Source: a virus. Taken from it: 23,036 nucleotides of DNA. Below the pieces are notes generated by a model. The model searched no databases. It was not told the origin of the DNA and worked only from the letters and a program-made list of their open reading frames with translations. Position numbers and translations under genes: made by a program. Position 1 is the first letter of the stretch. Every line of letters begins with the position of its first letter. Positions 1 to 7,455 of this stretch are shown here, piece by piece. The stretch spans positions 1 through 23,036 of the IMG/VR virus record IMGVR_UViG_3300046010_002315. The stretch is one strand, 5' to 3'.

Positions 1-2475
1 CGGTACTTGCTCGCGTGTGGTCGAGAGCTTGGCATCGGTTTGAACGATACCGCCAGTGACAGTTGACAAGGAACTGCGCAACCGGTCAACGCGCTCTTCA
101 TCTGGGGTTGTAGTTGGCGCAGGTGCGGCCGGCGCTGTTTTGTTTGACAGGCCAAGGTTAGCGCGGAACGGACGCTCGCCCATTAACCCAATATCGATCG
201 GGCTGTAAGGTGTTGCTGCTGCTTCGGTCTCAACCGTTCGCATGCCAATGGCTTGTTGTAAATCAGCATTGATTTCAGCGTTTGATCTTTTGCTTGTATT
301 GATCTTCTGCAAAAGGGCATTGCCCTTTGCTGTTGTCACCCCGTCGCTGTCAAGAAACCCGCCTTTAGTCAATGCGGCCAGCGTGCCTCTGTCACCCCAA
401 TCTCTGGTCGCCTTGGTAAAACCATCAACCAAAATATTGACAGCATCTGGCGGGTTAAATGGAGCTTCTTTGGTCGTCGCAGCTTTGGGTGCTTCCACTG
501 GCTGGGCCGGTGCTGCCTCTGCCGCTTTGGTCTGGACCGTCTCGCGTGGGCGATTAGTTAAAGGAATGCCAGTCGCTTGCGTGAGCTTTTGGTCAACGCT
601 CAAATCTGGTGCCAAGCTTGGATCAACTCGGTCATAAGGTTGACCAAGGTTAGCTTCTCTAAAAATCTGCGCCTCAGCGGGCGAGGCAACGCCGCCCCGC
701 TCCTGAACATTGCGCATGGCTCGGCTGATGATCTCTTGGCGCGGCTGATCTTCAGAGCGGCGGCTGGTGTCTTTACCGGCCAGCGCACTGGCTTCAATCT
801 GGTACTGAGACTGCGCGTTTGAAGGGCCCACTGCAGGAGCGTTTAAGTCTAAGTTGGGCAGCGCCTGTTTAGCAATTGCAAAAGTGCCGGCCTGAGTTGG
901 ATGTGAAACGACAGCCATCTCTAACGCATTGCCACCAGCATTGGCAGTGGTATCGCGTATCACGGCCAGACGAGATTGGGCCTCTTGCGCATTCATTGGC
1001 GTAAGGTCTACAAAGCCTGCGGCAGCTCCAGGTGCGGGTGTGCCCCTAGCGGTTTGCGCTTGCGCTAAAAGGTTGTCGCGATCAAACGCTGGAATGCCAG
1101 GCGTGTTGGCCTCAGCGATAAGTCCAGTCTGCCTGTCAATCAAAGCTTGACGCTCAGGCAGACTTGCCGCGGCTAGAGAGTTACCTGCGATCTGCTGGGG
1201 GGCAGCGCTTAGTGCTTGAGCTGGAGTTGGTATTGGCGCGCCGGCCAAGTCAGCGTTAATTGCAGGTGCCAGTTGGGTATTAACTGTCTGGCGAAGGATC
1301 ATGTCCAAGTCGCCAGCTGCAGAGTTGGCTGCAATAGCTGCGCTTCCCGCATCAGTTGAGTCTTTAAGTTGCTGTAAGGAGTTGTCGCGCTGACGTGATC
1401 CAAAGACTGCGGCCGTGCCGCCACCGGTTACACCACCTACAACAAAGCCTTGAGCTGCGGCTTCTCCAACGCCCTTAGATAAATCAAGGGATGGGTCAAT
1501 CTGACGCATTGCGACGTTCTGGCCAAATTGCTCACCTGAGCCTTGCACAAGCTCGGTCGCGCCTTCAGTGCCAAAGCCCCGTGCAACACGCCCAGCAACG
1601 GAGCCGCCTTCGCCAATGATTTTTCCAAGAACACGACCACCTACTAAATTGGTAGCGGCGTCTACCGCACCAGAGATTAGCCCCGACTCTTGGCCAACTT
1701 TTGCTGCAAGATAGGCTCTTGCCGTCTCTGGTTTGTAGCCATTGGCTAAAAGCGCTTGGTAGTCAGGTGATGACTCATAAACTTCTGGCTTGACTTGCTG
1801 AGCTTCTAAAACACCCTGTGTTTTGCCGCCAGCATAACCAAGGGCACCCTCGCCGACAGCTCCCACACTGGCCATGGTTTGGGCACCCGTCTCGATGGCT
1901 GCTGAACGGCCAACAGCTTGAGCCTCTGCCTGCGTTGCCCCTCTGGCTAGGGCTGCGGCACTGGCTTGTTCTTGCGCTGCTATTGACCGACCTCTGGTAA
2001 AAAAGGCAGTTACAGCTAAGGCTAATGTCTGGGGAAGTGAGCCCAGTACATCACCAGCCACTCTGGTGGGAGACAGGTACGCGGCCTTATTTGGGTCAAG
2101 CGTTGCATATTCCAAATCTTGGATTGACTCACCTGATACAGCACCCTTCTCAGGTTTAACTTGCTGCATGATCTCCTGGCTTCGCCGGGCTTGCTCATTG
2201 GCAAAGCGCGACAACGCCATCGCAGCACTTTTTTCTGTAACCCGTTTAAAAGCTTCTGGATCATCTTTGAATAAAGTGGCTGCGTCTTGTTCGCTTAAAG
2301 AGTTGGGATCTAAAGCTTCAAGAATCCGAGCACCTGCGCCAAGCAATGCCCGGCCACCAGTTTCGGCAGATGCACCTAAGAAGCTTCGATTTTGTGTGAC
2401 CTTTGGTTTTTCCGGGGTGTCGTATTTGTCAAATGGATTAACGGCTACGTCGTATTTATCAAACGGGTTTGCCAT
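1..2475 (-). CDS. Giant internal virion / polyvalent protein (3' end outside window)
   Basis: The frame from ATG 2475 stays open through base 1, so 825 codons are visible and the C-terminus lies outside. It opens with a tandem NPFDKYD motif (residues 3-9 and 13-19). Then come an acidic/basic helical part (20-135), a hydrophobic Ala/Gly-rich stretch (about 136-220), and a glycine-zipper-like region with EGATELVQGSGEQFGQN and GFVVGGVTGGGTAAV (304-357), a mark I know from large phage polyvalent and internal virion proteins. From 370 it is linker-like, Pro/Gln/Ala-rich. Enzyme domains, if any, should be nearer the missing C-terminus. As last and largest gene of the ejection set it corresponds in position to T7 gp16. 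Only a weak ribosome site precedes the start. Confidence 0.75.
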   Translation of the reverse strand, partial: MANPFDKYDVAVNPFDKYDTPEKPKVTQNRSFLGASAETGGRALLGAGARILEALDPNSLSEQDAATLFKDDPEAFKRVTEKSAAMALSRFANEQARRSQEIMQQVKPEKGAVSGESIQDLEYATLDPNKAAYLSPTRVAGDVLGSLPQTLALAVTAFFTRGRSIAAQEQASAAALARGATQAEAQAVGRSAAIETGAQTMASVGAVGEGALGYAGGKTQGVLEAQQVKPEVYESSPDYQALLANGYKPETARAYLAAKVGQESGLISGAVDAATNLVGGRVLGKIIGEGGSVAGRVARGFGTEGATELVQGSGEQFGQNVAMRQIDPSLDLSKGVGEAAAQGFVVGGVTGGGTAAVFGSRQRDNSLQQLKDSTDAGSAAIAANSAAGDLDMILRQTVNTQLAPAINADLAGAPIPTPAQALSAAPQQIAGNSLAAASLPERQALIDRQTGLIAEANTPGIPAFDRDNLLAQAQTARGTPAPGAAAGFVDLTPMNAQEAQSRLAVIRDTTANAGGNALEMAVVSHPTQAGTFAIAKQALPNLDLNAPAVGPSNAQSQYQIEASALAGKDTSRRSEDQPRQEIISRAMRNVQERGGVASPAEAQIFREANLGQPYDRVDPSLAPDLSVDQKLTQATGIPLTNRPRETVQTKAAEAAPAQPVEAPKAATTKEAPFNPPDAVNILVDGFTKATRDWGDRGTLAALTKGGFLDSDGVTTAKGNALLQKINTSKRSNAEINADLQQAIGMRTVETEAAATPYSPIDIGLMGERPFRANLGLSNKTAPAAPAPTTTPDEERVDRLRSSLSTVTGGIVQTDAKLSTTREQVP

Positions 2476-2480
2476 TTTTT

Positions 2481-3464
2481 TCACTTCGCTTTCAAATACT
2501 TAGCTGCTGCGCCTTTGCCATACTTTTGATCAAATGCAGGTGCCAAGGTTGGATCAGCTTTAAGATCAGAAATAGCCCCCGCTGGTGGGGTTGGAAGTGC
2601 AGAAGCATTTGAGCCAGGCAAACGTTTATCTGCAATTGATTTAAGCAGCGCATCGGCGCTTTGCTCATACCCTTGCGCTCGGGCAGTCAGCTCCTTGGCA
2701 TCATCAGGTGAAGCCATCTCCGCATCTTTGCGAAGATTCTGAGCCATCGTGACCCAACTGCGAGCTGCTGTAGCAACATCACCAAAGTTCTTGGTACTGG
2801 CACCGCTCAGATCAGAGATGCTTCGTGTCAACTCTTCGCGCTTTTCAGGGTCAGTCTCTTTTGCTAAAAGGTTTCTGGCATCTTGAAGAACCTTTGCGTT
2901 TGTAAGCGTGAAATTAGCAAGTGCCGCCTGAGCTTTAGATCCTGATTGTTCTTTTGCATTTGTTTCGGCAGCTACTGAACGTAGATAGCCTTTAACGCCA
3001 GTTTTACTTGTTTGCTCAGTAGCTGTTGCCACGCCTGTCTGGGTGGCTGCCTCAGTGACATTCCCTTTATTTGCAGCCAATTGTTTAGCCTTGAGCGCAG
3101 CTTCAGCTTCAGGCACACCAGCGGTTGCCTTCGCAGTGATTCCAGCCGCTTCGTTCTGGGCTTCTAAGCCTTGGATTCCCGAGTCTTTAATGCCTTGTGC
3201 CGTAGCACTTCGAGCAGCGAGAACACCTTTTGCAACAATTGGTGCTGCTTCAGCTTGTGCAGTGGCAAGTCTTGGAACATCTGCAATATTTCTTGAACGC
3301 GTTATCTCATCCACGCGCAACGCTTTTTGCTCTTCCATGTCGAGCAACTGCTGACTCAATTCAACCTTTTGACTTTTATCGAATTCGCTCTTTGCGCCAA
3401 TGCTGTAAGCATCAGCCGCACCTTTTAAACCGCTAGCGGCGGCTCCAATTAATCCAGCAAGCAT
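2481..3464 (-). CDS. Ejection protein, Ala-rich helical
   Basis: This 327-residue protein starts with ATG two bases after the upstream stop (AAGGG site nearby). It opens MLAGLIGAAASGLKGAADAY, an amphipathic Gly/Ala helix typical of phage internal proteins. The remainder is almost entirely Ala/Lys/Gln/Glu-rich helix to residue 290, ending SDLKADPTLAPAFDQKYGKG, a DPxxAxxFDxKYGxGAA tail I recognise from ejection and transglycosylase-like phage proteins. There is no catalytic motif here. Its length and place before the largest protein resemble the T7 gp15 to gp16 pair. The stop TGA is five bases from the next ATG. Function by order and composition. Confidence 0.65.
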   Translation of the reverse strand: MLAGLIGAAASGLKGAADAYSIGAKSEFDKSQKVELSQQLLDMEEQKALRVDEITRSRNIADVPRLATAQAEAAPIVAKGVLAARSATAQGIKDSGIQGLEAQNEAAGITAKATAGVPEAEAALKAKQLAANKGNVTEAATQTGVATATEQTSKTGVKGYLRSVAAETNAKEQSGSKAQAALANFTLTNAKVLQDARNLLAKETDPEKREELTRSISDLSGASTKNFGDVATAARSWVTMAQNLRKDAEMASPDDAKELTARAQGYEQSADALLKSIADKRLPGSNASALPTPPAGAISDLKADPTLAPAFDQKYGKGAAAKYLKAK

Positions 3465-3466
3465 GA

Positions 3467-3961
3467 TTAACCCTTCACGTTCTGGTTAGAAAAACCATTC
3501 AAAATTGAGTACACCTTGTCAGAGTCGCCGCCAAACATCTTGATCGTGACCTCGACAAAGATTTGCATTGCGTCGCCAATGGTCTTGTCATCGACGTTTT
3601 CAATCTGGGTCTTTTTTAAGAAGTCAGCCGCTTGTGCCAACAAATACACACCAGCCGGGATAATCACAGCAGGCGGTATGGTTTTGTTTGACTCTTTGAA
3701 CAGTGTGGCCATCAAGCCAGCAATACCCATCCCCAGGCGCTCGCTCACAGGACCTTGGCCTTGCATCTGCTTCATCACCATTTGGTTGGTCTTTTCGCTG
3801 AACATGATCTTCATGCCAGCCAGAACAATGCGGTCATAAGCGTTTTGCAATTTTGGAGGCATCTTGATGTTCTCTTGAATAGCATCTGGCGTAATTGCAG
3901 CCCCCTGCTCTGGCTCGCCCTGTACAGGTTGCGTCATGTTTTGTTCAATCATTCCAGCCAT
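3467..3961 (-). CDS. Small internal-virion-module protein, hypothetical
   Basis: This 164-residue protein begins with ATG after AGGAGA at ideal spacing, suggesting high expression. It has a Gln/Pro-rich N-terminus (1-35), a helix with Met-rich surface (MKIMFSEKTNQMVMKQMQGQG, around 49-69), the segment ERLGMGIAGLMATLFKESN (74-92) and a hydrophobic helix IPPAVIIPAGVYLLAQAADFL (94-114). I recognise the pattern from podovirus genomes between ejection genes but know no function. Its position and hydrophobic helix suggest a small virion protein moved with the DNA. It sits three to five bases from the following gene. Confidence 0.6.
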   Translation of the reverse strand: MAGMIEQNMTQPVQGEPEQGAAITPDAIQENIKMPPKLQNAYDRIVLAGMKIMFSEKTNQMVMKQMQGQGPVSERLGMGIAGLMATLFKESNKTIPPAVIIPAGVYLLAQAADFLKKTQIENVDDKTIGDAMQIFVEVTIKMFGGDSDKVYSILNGFSNQNVKG

Positions 3962-3974
3962 AAATTTCTCCTAT

Positions 3975-5006
3975 TTATCCGCGGACGTTTGCGATAAGGC
4001 CAGCGGGTTGCTGTTGCCCCATGGTCACTGCGCCTTGGTTGACGTTTATTTGGGGGTATTGAGCCTTTAAGTTCGCATTCATTTGTGCAATTCGAGAAGC
4101 TTGTAGTGCCGAGTCGCGATTGGTCTTGTCTGCAATTGATTTGCGATAGGCTGCATCCGCTTTAAGTTGCTCAGTCTGAGCCGCAGTCTTGCCAGATGCC
4201 ATGTCCATGACGCCAGTAGCCACACCGCCTGCTGCTTGGCCAAGTACCATGGCGGCCATTGGCTGCTCTTTGGCAAAGGCCATAGCCTTGTCAATAATGC
4301 CTGGCGTAATTTGAGAGCTGCCAGGTGTTTGGCCAAATGTATTGCCTGGAGTTGCCGCAGTGTTGGCAGCTACTTGAGTTGGATTAAATTGCTGGGCCGT
4401 TGAGTCAAAGCCGCCTAAGGGTGCAGGTGCTGCTGGCCCAGGCATGGGAATGTTTGGTGCCGCAGCAGAAGGCGTATTTAGAGACTGCGATGCGGCCTCG
4501 CGAGCCGAAGTTGTTGTAATGTTATCTCTCAGCACATCAGTCGCTGGAGCTTGTGTACCAACATTTTGTGAACCTGGTGTTAGGTCAGCACCCGCTGGGC
4601 TAGATGTAAGGCCCGAGGTAGGCGATGTTGAAGAGAACGCATCCGAGAAAGTCTGGTTAAAGCCAGTACCCGCATCTGACATCAAACCACCAATACCACC
4701 GCCCAAAGCAACAGCGCCGCCCAAGATCATTAGATCTTTATTGCCGGTAACATTGCCAACTAGGCTTAGAGCTCCGCCAGCAAACATAAGTCCCTGAGCA
4801 ACGGTTAACGCTTCAAAGCCCGCCATAAGAGTAGAAGCTCCGGCAATGATGGTGCCAGCTTCCCACATGCCCGCAACGGCCATGACGGCAGATACCGGGT
4901 CACGTCGCTCCCCATAAGCTGGGCCACCAGTGGGGTCACCAATAGGGTGATCCAACGACATTGCCTTAGTCATGGCCCTGCTTAAATATGTTTTTTCAAA
5001 CTTCAT
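3975..5006 (-). CDS. Ejection protein with glycine-rich membrane-like segments
   Basis: This 343-residue protein starts inside the preceding stop (ATGA) and has a strong GAGGAA site. Residues about 38-112 form several hydrophobic, Gly/Ala-rich stretches (VMAVAGMWEAGTIIAGAS, GLMFAGGALSLVGNV, LMILGGAVALGGGIGGLM), which could insert in the host envelope. They are followed by a Ser/Thr/Pro/Ala-rich linker (115-240) and a helical C-terminus with QTEQLKADAAYRKSIADKTN (about 283-302). This plan suits internal proteins that exit the head to make a DNA channel (T7 gp14 to gp16 role). No known domain is recognised. The next gene follows after a gap of 13 bases with a strong AGGAGA site. Confidence 0.65.
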   Translation of the reverse strand: MKFEKTYLSRAMTKAMSLDHPIGDPTGGPAYGERRDPVSAVMAVAGMWEAGTIIAGASTLMAGFEALTVAQGLMFAGGALSLVGNVTGNKDLMILGGAVALGGGIGGLMSDAGTGFNQTFSDAFSSTSPTSGLTSSPAGADLTPGSQNVGTQAPATDVLRDNITTTSAREAASQSLNTPSAAAPNIPMPGPAAPAPLGGFDSTAQQFNPTQVAANTAATPGNTFGQTPGSSQITPGIIDKAMAFAKEQPMAAMVLGQAAGGVATGVMDMASGKTAAQTEQLKADAAYRKSIADKTNRDSALQASRIAQMNANLKAQYPQINVNQGAVTMGQQQPAGLIANVRG

Positions 5007-5368
5007 TTTGATTTCCTCGAAAAGGGAAGTTCCGCTAATAGGTAGTACTCAAATTTGTGATCAGACCAGGTGGGCTCAAACCCCATACGTAGAACAAAAC
5101 GCTGCTCAGCGCTTCGTCCAAGAGCAATGCGGGTTGTTAGGAATCCATAACGATCAAACAAAGGCGCCAAGAACTCTCGTGCCCGCATACGCAGCACCGT
5201 TCGCAGCCTGTGCTCGGCAACAATTGCAAAATGGATTTCTGAGCCCTTTATCAGGGCTGTGCAGACGTGAATATCATCAATAAAGCCTGGCACCGCATCC
5301 CACGACTGGAACGCCCTGACCTCCTCGGCCGAACTCGTAATCGGCCGAAGAAGGTCTTCTCGGTTCAT
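5003..5368 (-). CDS. GNAT-like protein related to T7 gp13
   Basis: This 121-residue protein has the look of the GNAT-like phage family that includes T7 internal virion protein gp13 (138 aa). The second half contains FLAPLFDRYGFLTTRIALGRSAEQRFVLRMGFEPTW (about 66-101), including RFVLRMGFEPT like the acetyl-CoA-fold RxFxxRxGF motif of GNAT proteins. The first half lacks a clear P-loop-like acetyl-CoA signature (no RxxGxG), so catalytic activity is doubtful. It overlaps both neighbours (ATGA at start and at stop), so it is tightly coupled to two ejection genes. A structural role in the virion, as for T7 gp13, is likelier than enzyme action. Confidence 0.7.
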   Translation of the reverse strand: MNREDLLRPITSSAEEVRAFQSWDAVPGFIDDIHVCTALIKGSEIHFAIVAEHRLRTVLRMRAREFLAPLFDRYGFLTTRIALGRSAEQRFVLRMGFEPTWSDHKFEYYLLAELPFSRKSK

Positions 5369-6429
5369 GCGAAGGTAATTAAGTCTTTAAGACCAGTGAC
5401 GTTGTTGTTCAGCGCATCAAGAACCGCCATACCAGACTTCAAGTTGTTAAGTTGGTTGGTCGTGCCGCCACTGATAGCAGCCGCATCTAAGTCTGGGTTC
5501 ATCACTAGATCGTTTATGTTTTTAATAGTTTGCTGATACAGGTCAGATGCGCTGGCAGTTGTCTGCATGAGCTGCTTGAACTGAGCCTCTGTTGCAGCCA
5601 AGCTTTCGCGGGTTGTCGCATCGATCTGCTGCAACTGAACCTTGGTCTGGTTATCTGCGCTGGCCATGGATGCTTTGAAAGCGTTGTCCAGTTGCTGGAT
5701 TACTAGCTTGTTTTGAGTATCAGCAGTTGCCAGGTTGGATTGCTGCTGACGCTGTGCGTTTTGTTCCCGCACGGTGTTTTGCTGAGCAGCATTGAATTGG
5801 CTGTTCTGCAGGCCACTTGTCGCATTGAACTTGGCGGTGTCCGTTAAAGCACCGGCATTGAACTGCGCCGACTGGTTAGCTGCCTGCTGATTCTGAGCCA
5901 TAGCTTGATTAGAAGCGGCCGCATTAAATTGTCCCGATTGATTCTGCGCACCAGTATTAAACTGACCAGCTTGGTTAGCCGCAGTCGCATTGAACTCACC
6001 GCTTCTGCCGTACATGTTGGCATCTTGCTGGGCAATGGGAAGCGCGTTCTTAATCACAGCCTCTTGCCCAGCGCCAATGGCCATGCTCGAATTGATCAAG
6101 CCGCGCTGGTTCATCTGCTGCAGCGCGCCCGTCTTGGCCTGCTGCATCAAAGGCGAGTCTGCCGCAATGACGTTACTTAGTTGGCCTTGAACCGTTTGGT
6201 TGCTGTCGACGTTCCATTGCGTTGGATCGTACGTGCTTGCGTCATAACCCTTGGCAAATGTTGAAGCTGGGTCGTAGGTTGACGTTGTTGCGGGGTTAAA
6301 CAGTGCCGAAGATGTGTAGGGGCTTGTTGCAACAGCAGGCGTGGTCACACCAGTTGCGGCACTGGACACCATGCCAGAGGTAATCGTTGGTGCGCTTATG
6401 TCAAAAGGGTTTTGAGGGGTGGTTGCCAT
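5365..6429 (-). CDS. Ejection (internal virion) protein with 11-residue repeats
   Basis: This 354-residue protein begins with ATG after GGAG. The N-terminal 100 residues are Ser/Thr/Pro-rich. The ALQQMNQRGLINSSMAIGAGQEA segment (about 102-124) is one I recognise from podovirus internal virion proteins delivered with the DNA. Residues 145-221 are seven exact 11-residue repeats, mostly [EQK]FNaxaxNQxx, and the period continues more weakly to about 287 with Leu/Ile/Met at fixed places, so a long right-handed helical coiled coil is likely. The C-terminus (288-354) is helical and Asn/Leu-rich. It opens an ejection-type block with a gp13-like gene next. Its stop shares bases with that gene's start (ATGA). 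Assignment to ejection is by order and composition. Confidence 0.7.
   Translation of the reverse strand: MATTPQNPFDISAPTITSGMVSSAATGVTTPAVATSPYTSSALFNPATTSTYDPASTFAKGYDASTYDPTQWNVDSNQTVQGQLSNVIAADSPLMQQAKTGALQQMNQRGLINSSMAIGAGQEAVIKNALPIAQQDANMYGRSGEFNATAANQAGQFNTGAQNQSGQFNAAASNQAMAQNQQAANQSAQFNAGALTDTAKFNATSGLQNSQFNAAQQNTVREQNAQRQQQSNLATADTQNKLVIQQLDNAFKASMASADNQTKVQLQQIDATTRESLAATEAQFKQLMQTTASASDLYQQTIKNINDLVMNPDLDAAAISGGTTNQLNNLKSGMAVLDALNNNVTGLKDLITFA
5767..5997 (-). repeat. Seven tandem 33-base repeats coding 11-residue units
   Basis: Codons 145-221 of the ejection protein fall into seven consecutive 11-residue units starting with Glu, Gln, Ala or Lys then Phe-Asn (Gln-Asn in unit four) and mostly carrying Asn-Gln near position 8-9. 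The spacing is exact, with no insertion. The weaker continuation runs to about 5569. Confidence 0.8.
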
Positions 6430-6445
6430 ATTCAGCTCCGGAAAT

Positions 6446-6471
6446 AGAAAAAGCCACCTGAAAAGGTGGCC
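6446..6471 (-). terminator. Terminator between lysis and ejection modules
   Basis: On the minus strand GCCACCT (6464-6470) pairs with AGGTGGC (6453-6459) around the loop TTTC, followed by TTTTT to 6448. A Shine-Dalgarno (GGAG) and ATG follow within 20 bases. Confidence 0.82.
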
Positions 6472-6501
6472 TTTATGTAGGCGTAGTAGCCCGTGAAAAT
6501 C

Positions 6502-6530
6502 ATTTTAAGACTTTGCTAACAGAGAATCAA
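6502..6530 (-). promoter_or_regulatory. Candidate promoter at end of endolysin gene
   Basis: On the minus strand TTGATT (6525-6530) and TAAAAT (6502-6507, five of six to TATAAT) are spaced by 17 bases. The predicted start near 6495 lies only about 25 bases before the next terminator hairpin, so it would make a short RNA unless read-through occurs. Pattern match only. Confidence 0.35.
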
Positions 6531-6962
6531 TTCTTTTTCAGCCTTGCGTCTTTTAACCAAACCCGGCAACTCTCGGCCACCGCCCTTGGTCCAAAGCATT
6601 AACTGCTCCGCTGCACCTTCCCAATCCTGAGCATTGATTTTTCGCTTCAAGGTTGAGGTCTGTAAGCGGCCTGTGCCCAGGTTGTATGCGAAATCTACGA
6701 CAGCGTTGCACTTGCGAACGTTGGTTGCCAGGATAGGACAGTTTCTTAATACGCCTGGCAGATAGGTGTGTTCGAGCTCAATCATTAAAAGCGCTCTGGC
6801 CGTGGGTTCATCCATGGGGGCATCCTCAAGCCTTACCTTGCGCTTGTCAGCGTAGTAAGTTGAGCCGTAGCCAATTGTGGCTACACCGGCCGGACAAAGG
6901 TAAGGCTTGGCCCTGTAGCCCTCAAACTGCCGGCACAAAATGGCTGCTAGTTCGAGGTTCAT
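6516..6962 (-). CDS. Endolysin, GH24 lysozyme
   Basis: This 148-residue protein cleaves the peptidoglycan glycan strand. It has the GH24 catalytic pattern E-x8-[DC]-x5-T: Glu14 (FEGYRAKPYLCPAGVATIGYG region), Cys23 in the position of T4 Asp20, and Thr29. Other family marks are TIGYG (29-33), the CNAVVDFAYNLGTG segment (74-87, resembling the FDALVSFxxNxG of phage lysozymes), WTKGGGRELPGLVKRRKAE (124-142) and length near that of T4 and P22 lysozymes. Cys at the second catalytic position is known from P1 Lyz. There is no N-terminal signal or SAR helix, so release should depend on a holin. The start overlaps the previous stop (ATGA). Stop TAG is followed by a terminator. Confidence 0.92.
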   Translation of the reverse strand: MNLELAAILCRQFEGYRAKPYLCPAGVATIGYGSTYYADKRKVRLEDAPMDEPTARALLMIELEHTYLPGVLRNCPILATNVRKCNAVVDFAYNLGTGRLQTSTLKRKINAQDWEGAAEQLMLWTKGGGRELPGLVKRRKAEKELILC

Positions 6963-7453
6963 AATCCGCGCTGCTTCAAAGTACGGTCTAAAAACCAGAA
7001 ATTAATTGTCCCAGCCAAAAGTGCCGAGAAATCTGGTGACATCATTGTTTTAAATACCTCGGTTGCTGGTGCACCTGCGAGCCATGCATTCCAAGCAAAC
7101 CAAATATGAACAAACGACCAGATCAATAACATCCAATAAGTCACCACCGGCCTGACTGACGCTGACAAACTAGCTGCCCAACCACCAGCAGCTTTGACCA
7201 TATCAGCTTGTTGATGGATTGCCGCATTAAAGGCTTCCATAACGCCTGCGTCCACAGCCGCTTCTCTTTGAGCGCCAATCTCAGCCAAACGCATCTGGCC
7301 ACGCTGCTGCTCTAGTTCACACTGACGTGAAAACATCATCAGTTCATGGGAACGTTCGTTCTTTTTATCAAAGAACTTGAGAACTTCAGGGGCTAGTCGA
7401 AAAACACCACCAAATATGCCGCCCAGAATTCCACCGCCTAATAAATCGAACAT
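6959..7453 (-). CDS. Holin-like protein, GTA 3-TM type
   Basis: This 164-residue protein has a glycine-rich N-terminal membrane-like segment (FDLLGGGILGGIFGGVFRL, 2-20), a charged helical middle (28-90) and a C-terminal membrane part with SVRPVVTYWMLLIWSFVHIW (about 98-117) and a last helix ending INFWFLDRTLKQRG. The RPxxTYW and FWFxxRTxK features are those of the GTA-type three-TM holin family, which makes membrane holes at lysis. It lies directly before the endolysin gene, sharing bases at the stop/start (ATGA). The start at 7453 is set by AAGGAG. It is the strongest holin candidate here, but two other membrane proteins in the cluster might share or regulate that role. Confidence 0.72.
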   Translation of the reverse strand: MFDLLGGGILGGIFGGVFRLAPEVLKFFDKKNERSHELMMFSRQCELEQQRGQMRLAEIGAQREAAVDAGVMEAFNAAIHQQADMVKAAGGWAASLSASVRPVVTYWMLLIWSFVHIWFAWNAWLAGAPATEVFKTMMSPDFSALLAGTINFWFLDRTLKQRGL

Positions 7454-7455
7454 GA

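Noticed and set aside
2066-2503. Plus-strand frame of 145 codons opposite the giant protein gene
   Set aside because: It lies antisense to a long open frame with good codon pattern, has no ribosome site fit, and shows no recognisable protein character.
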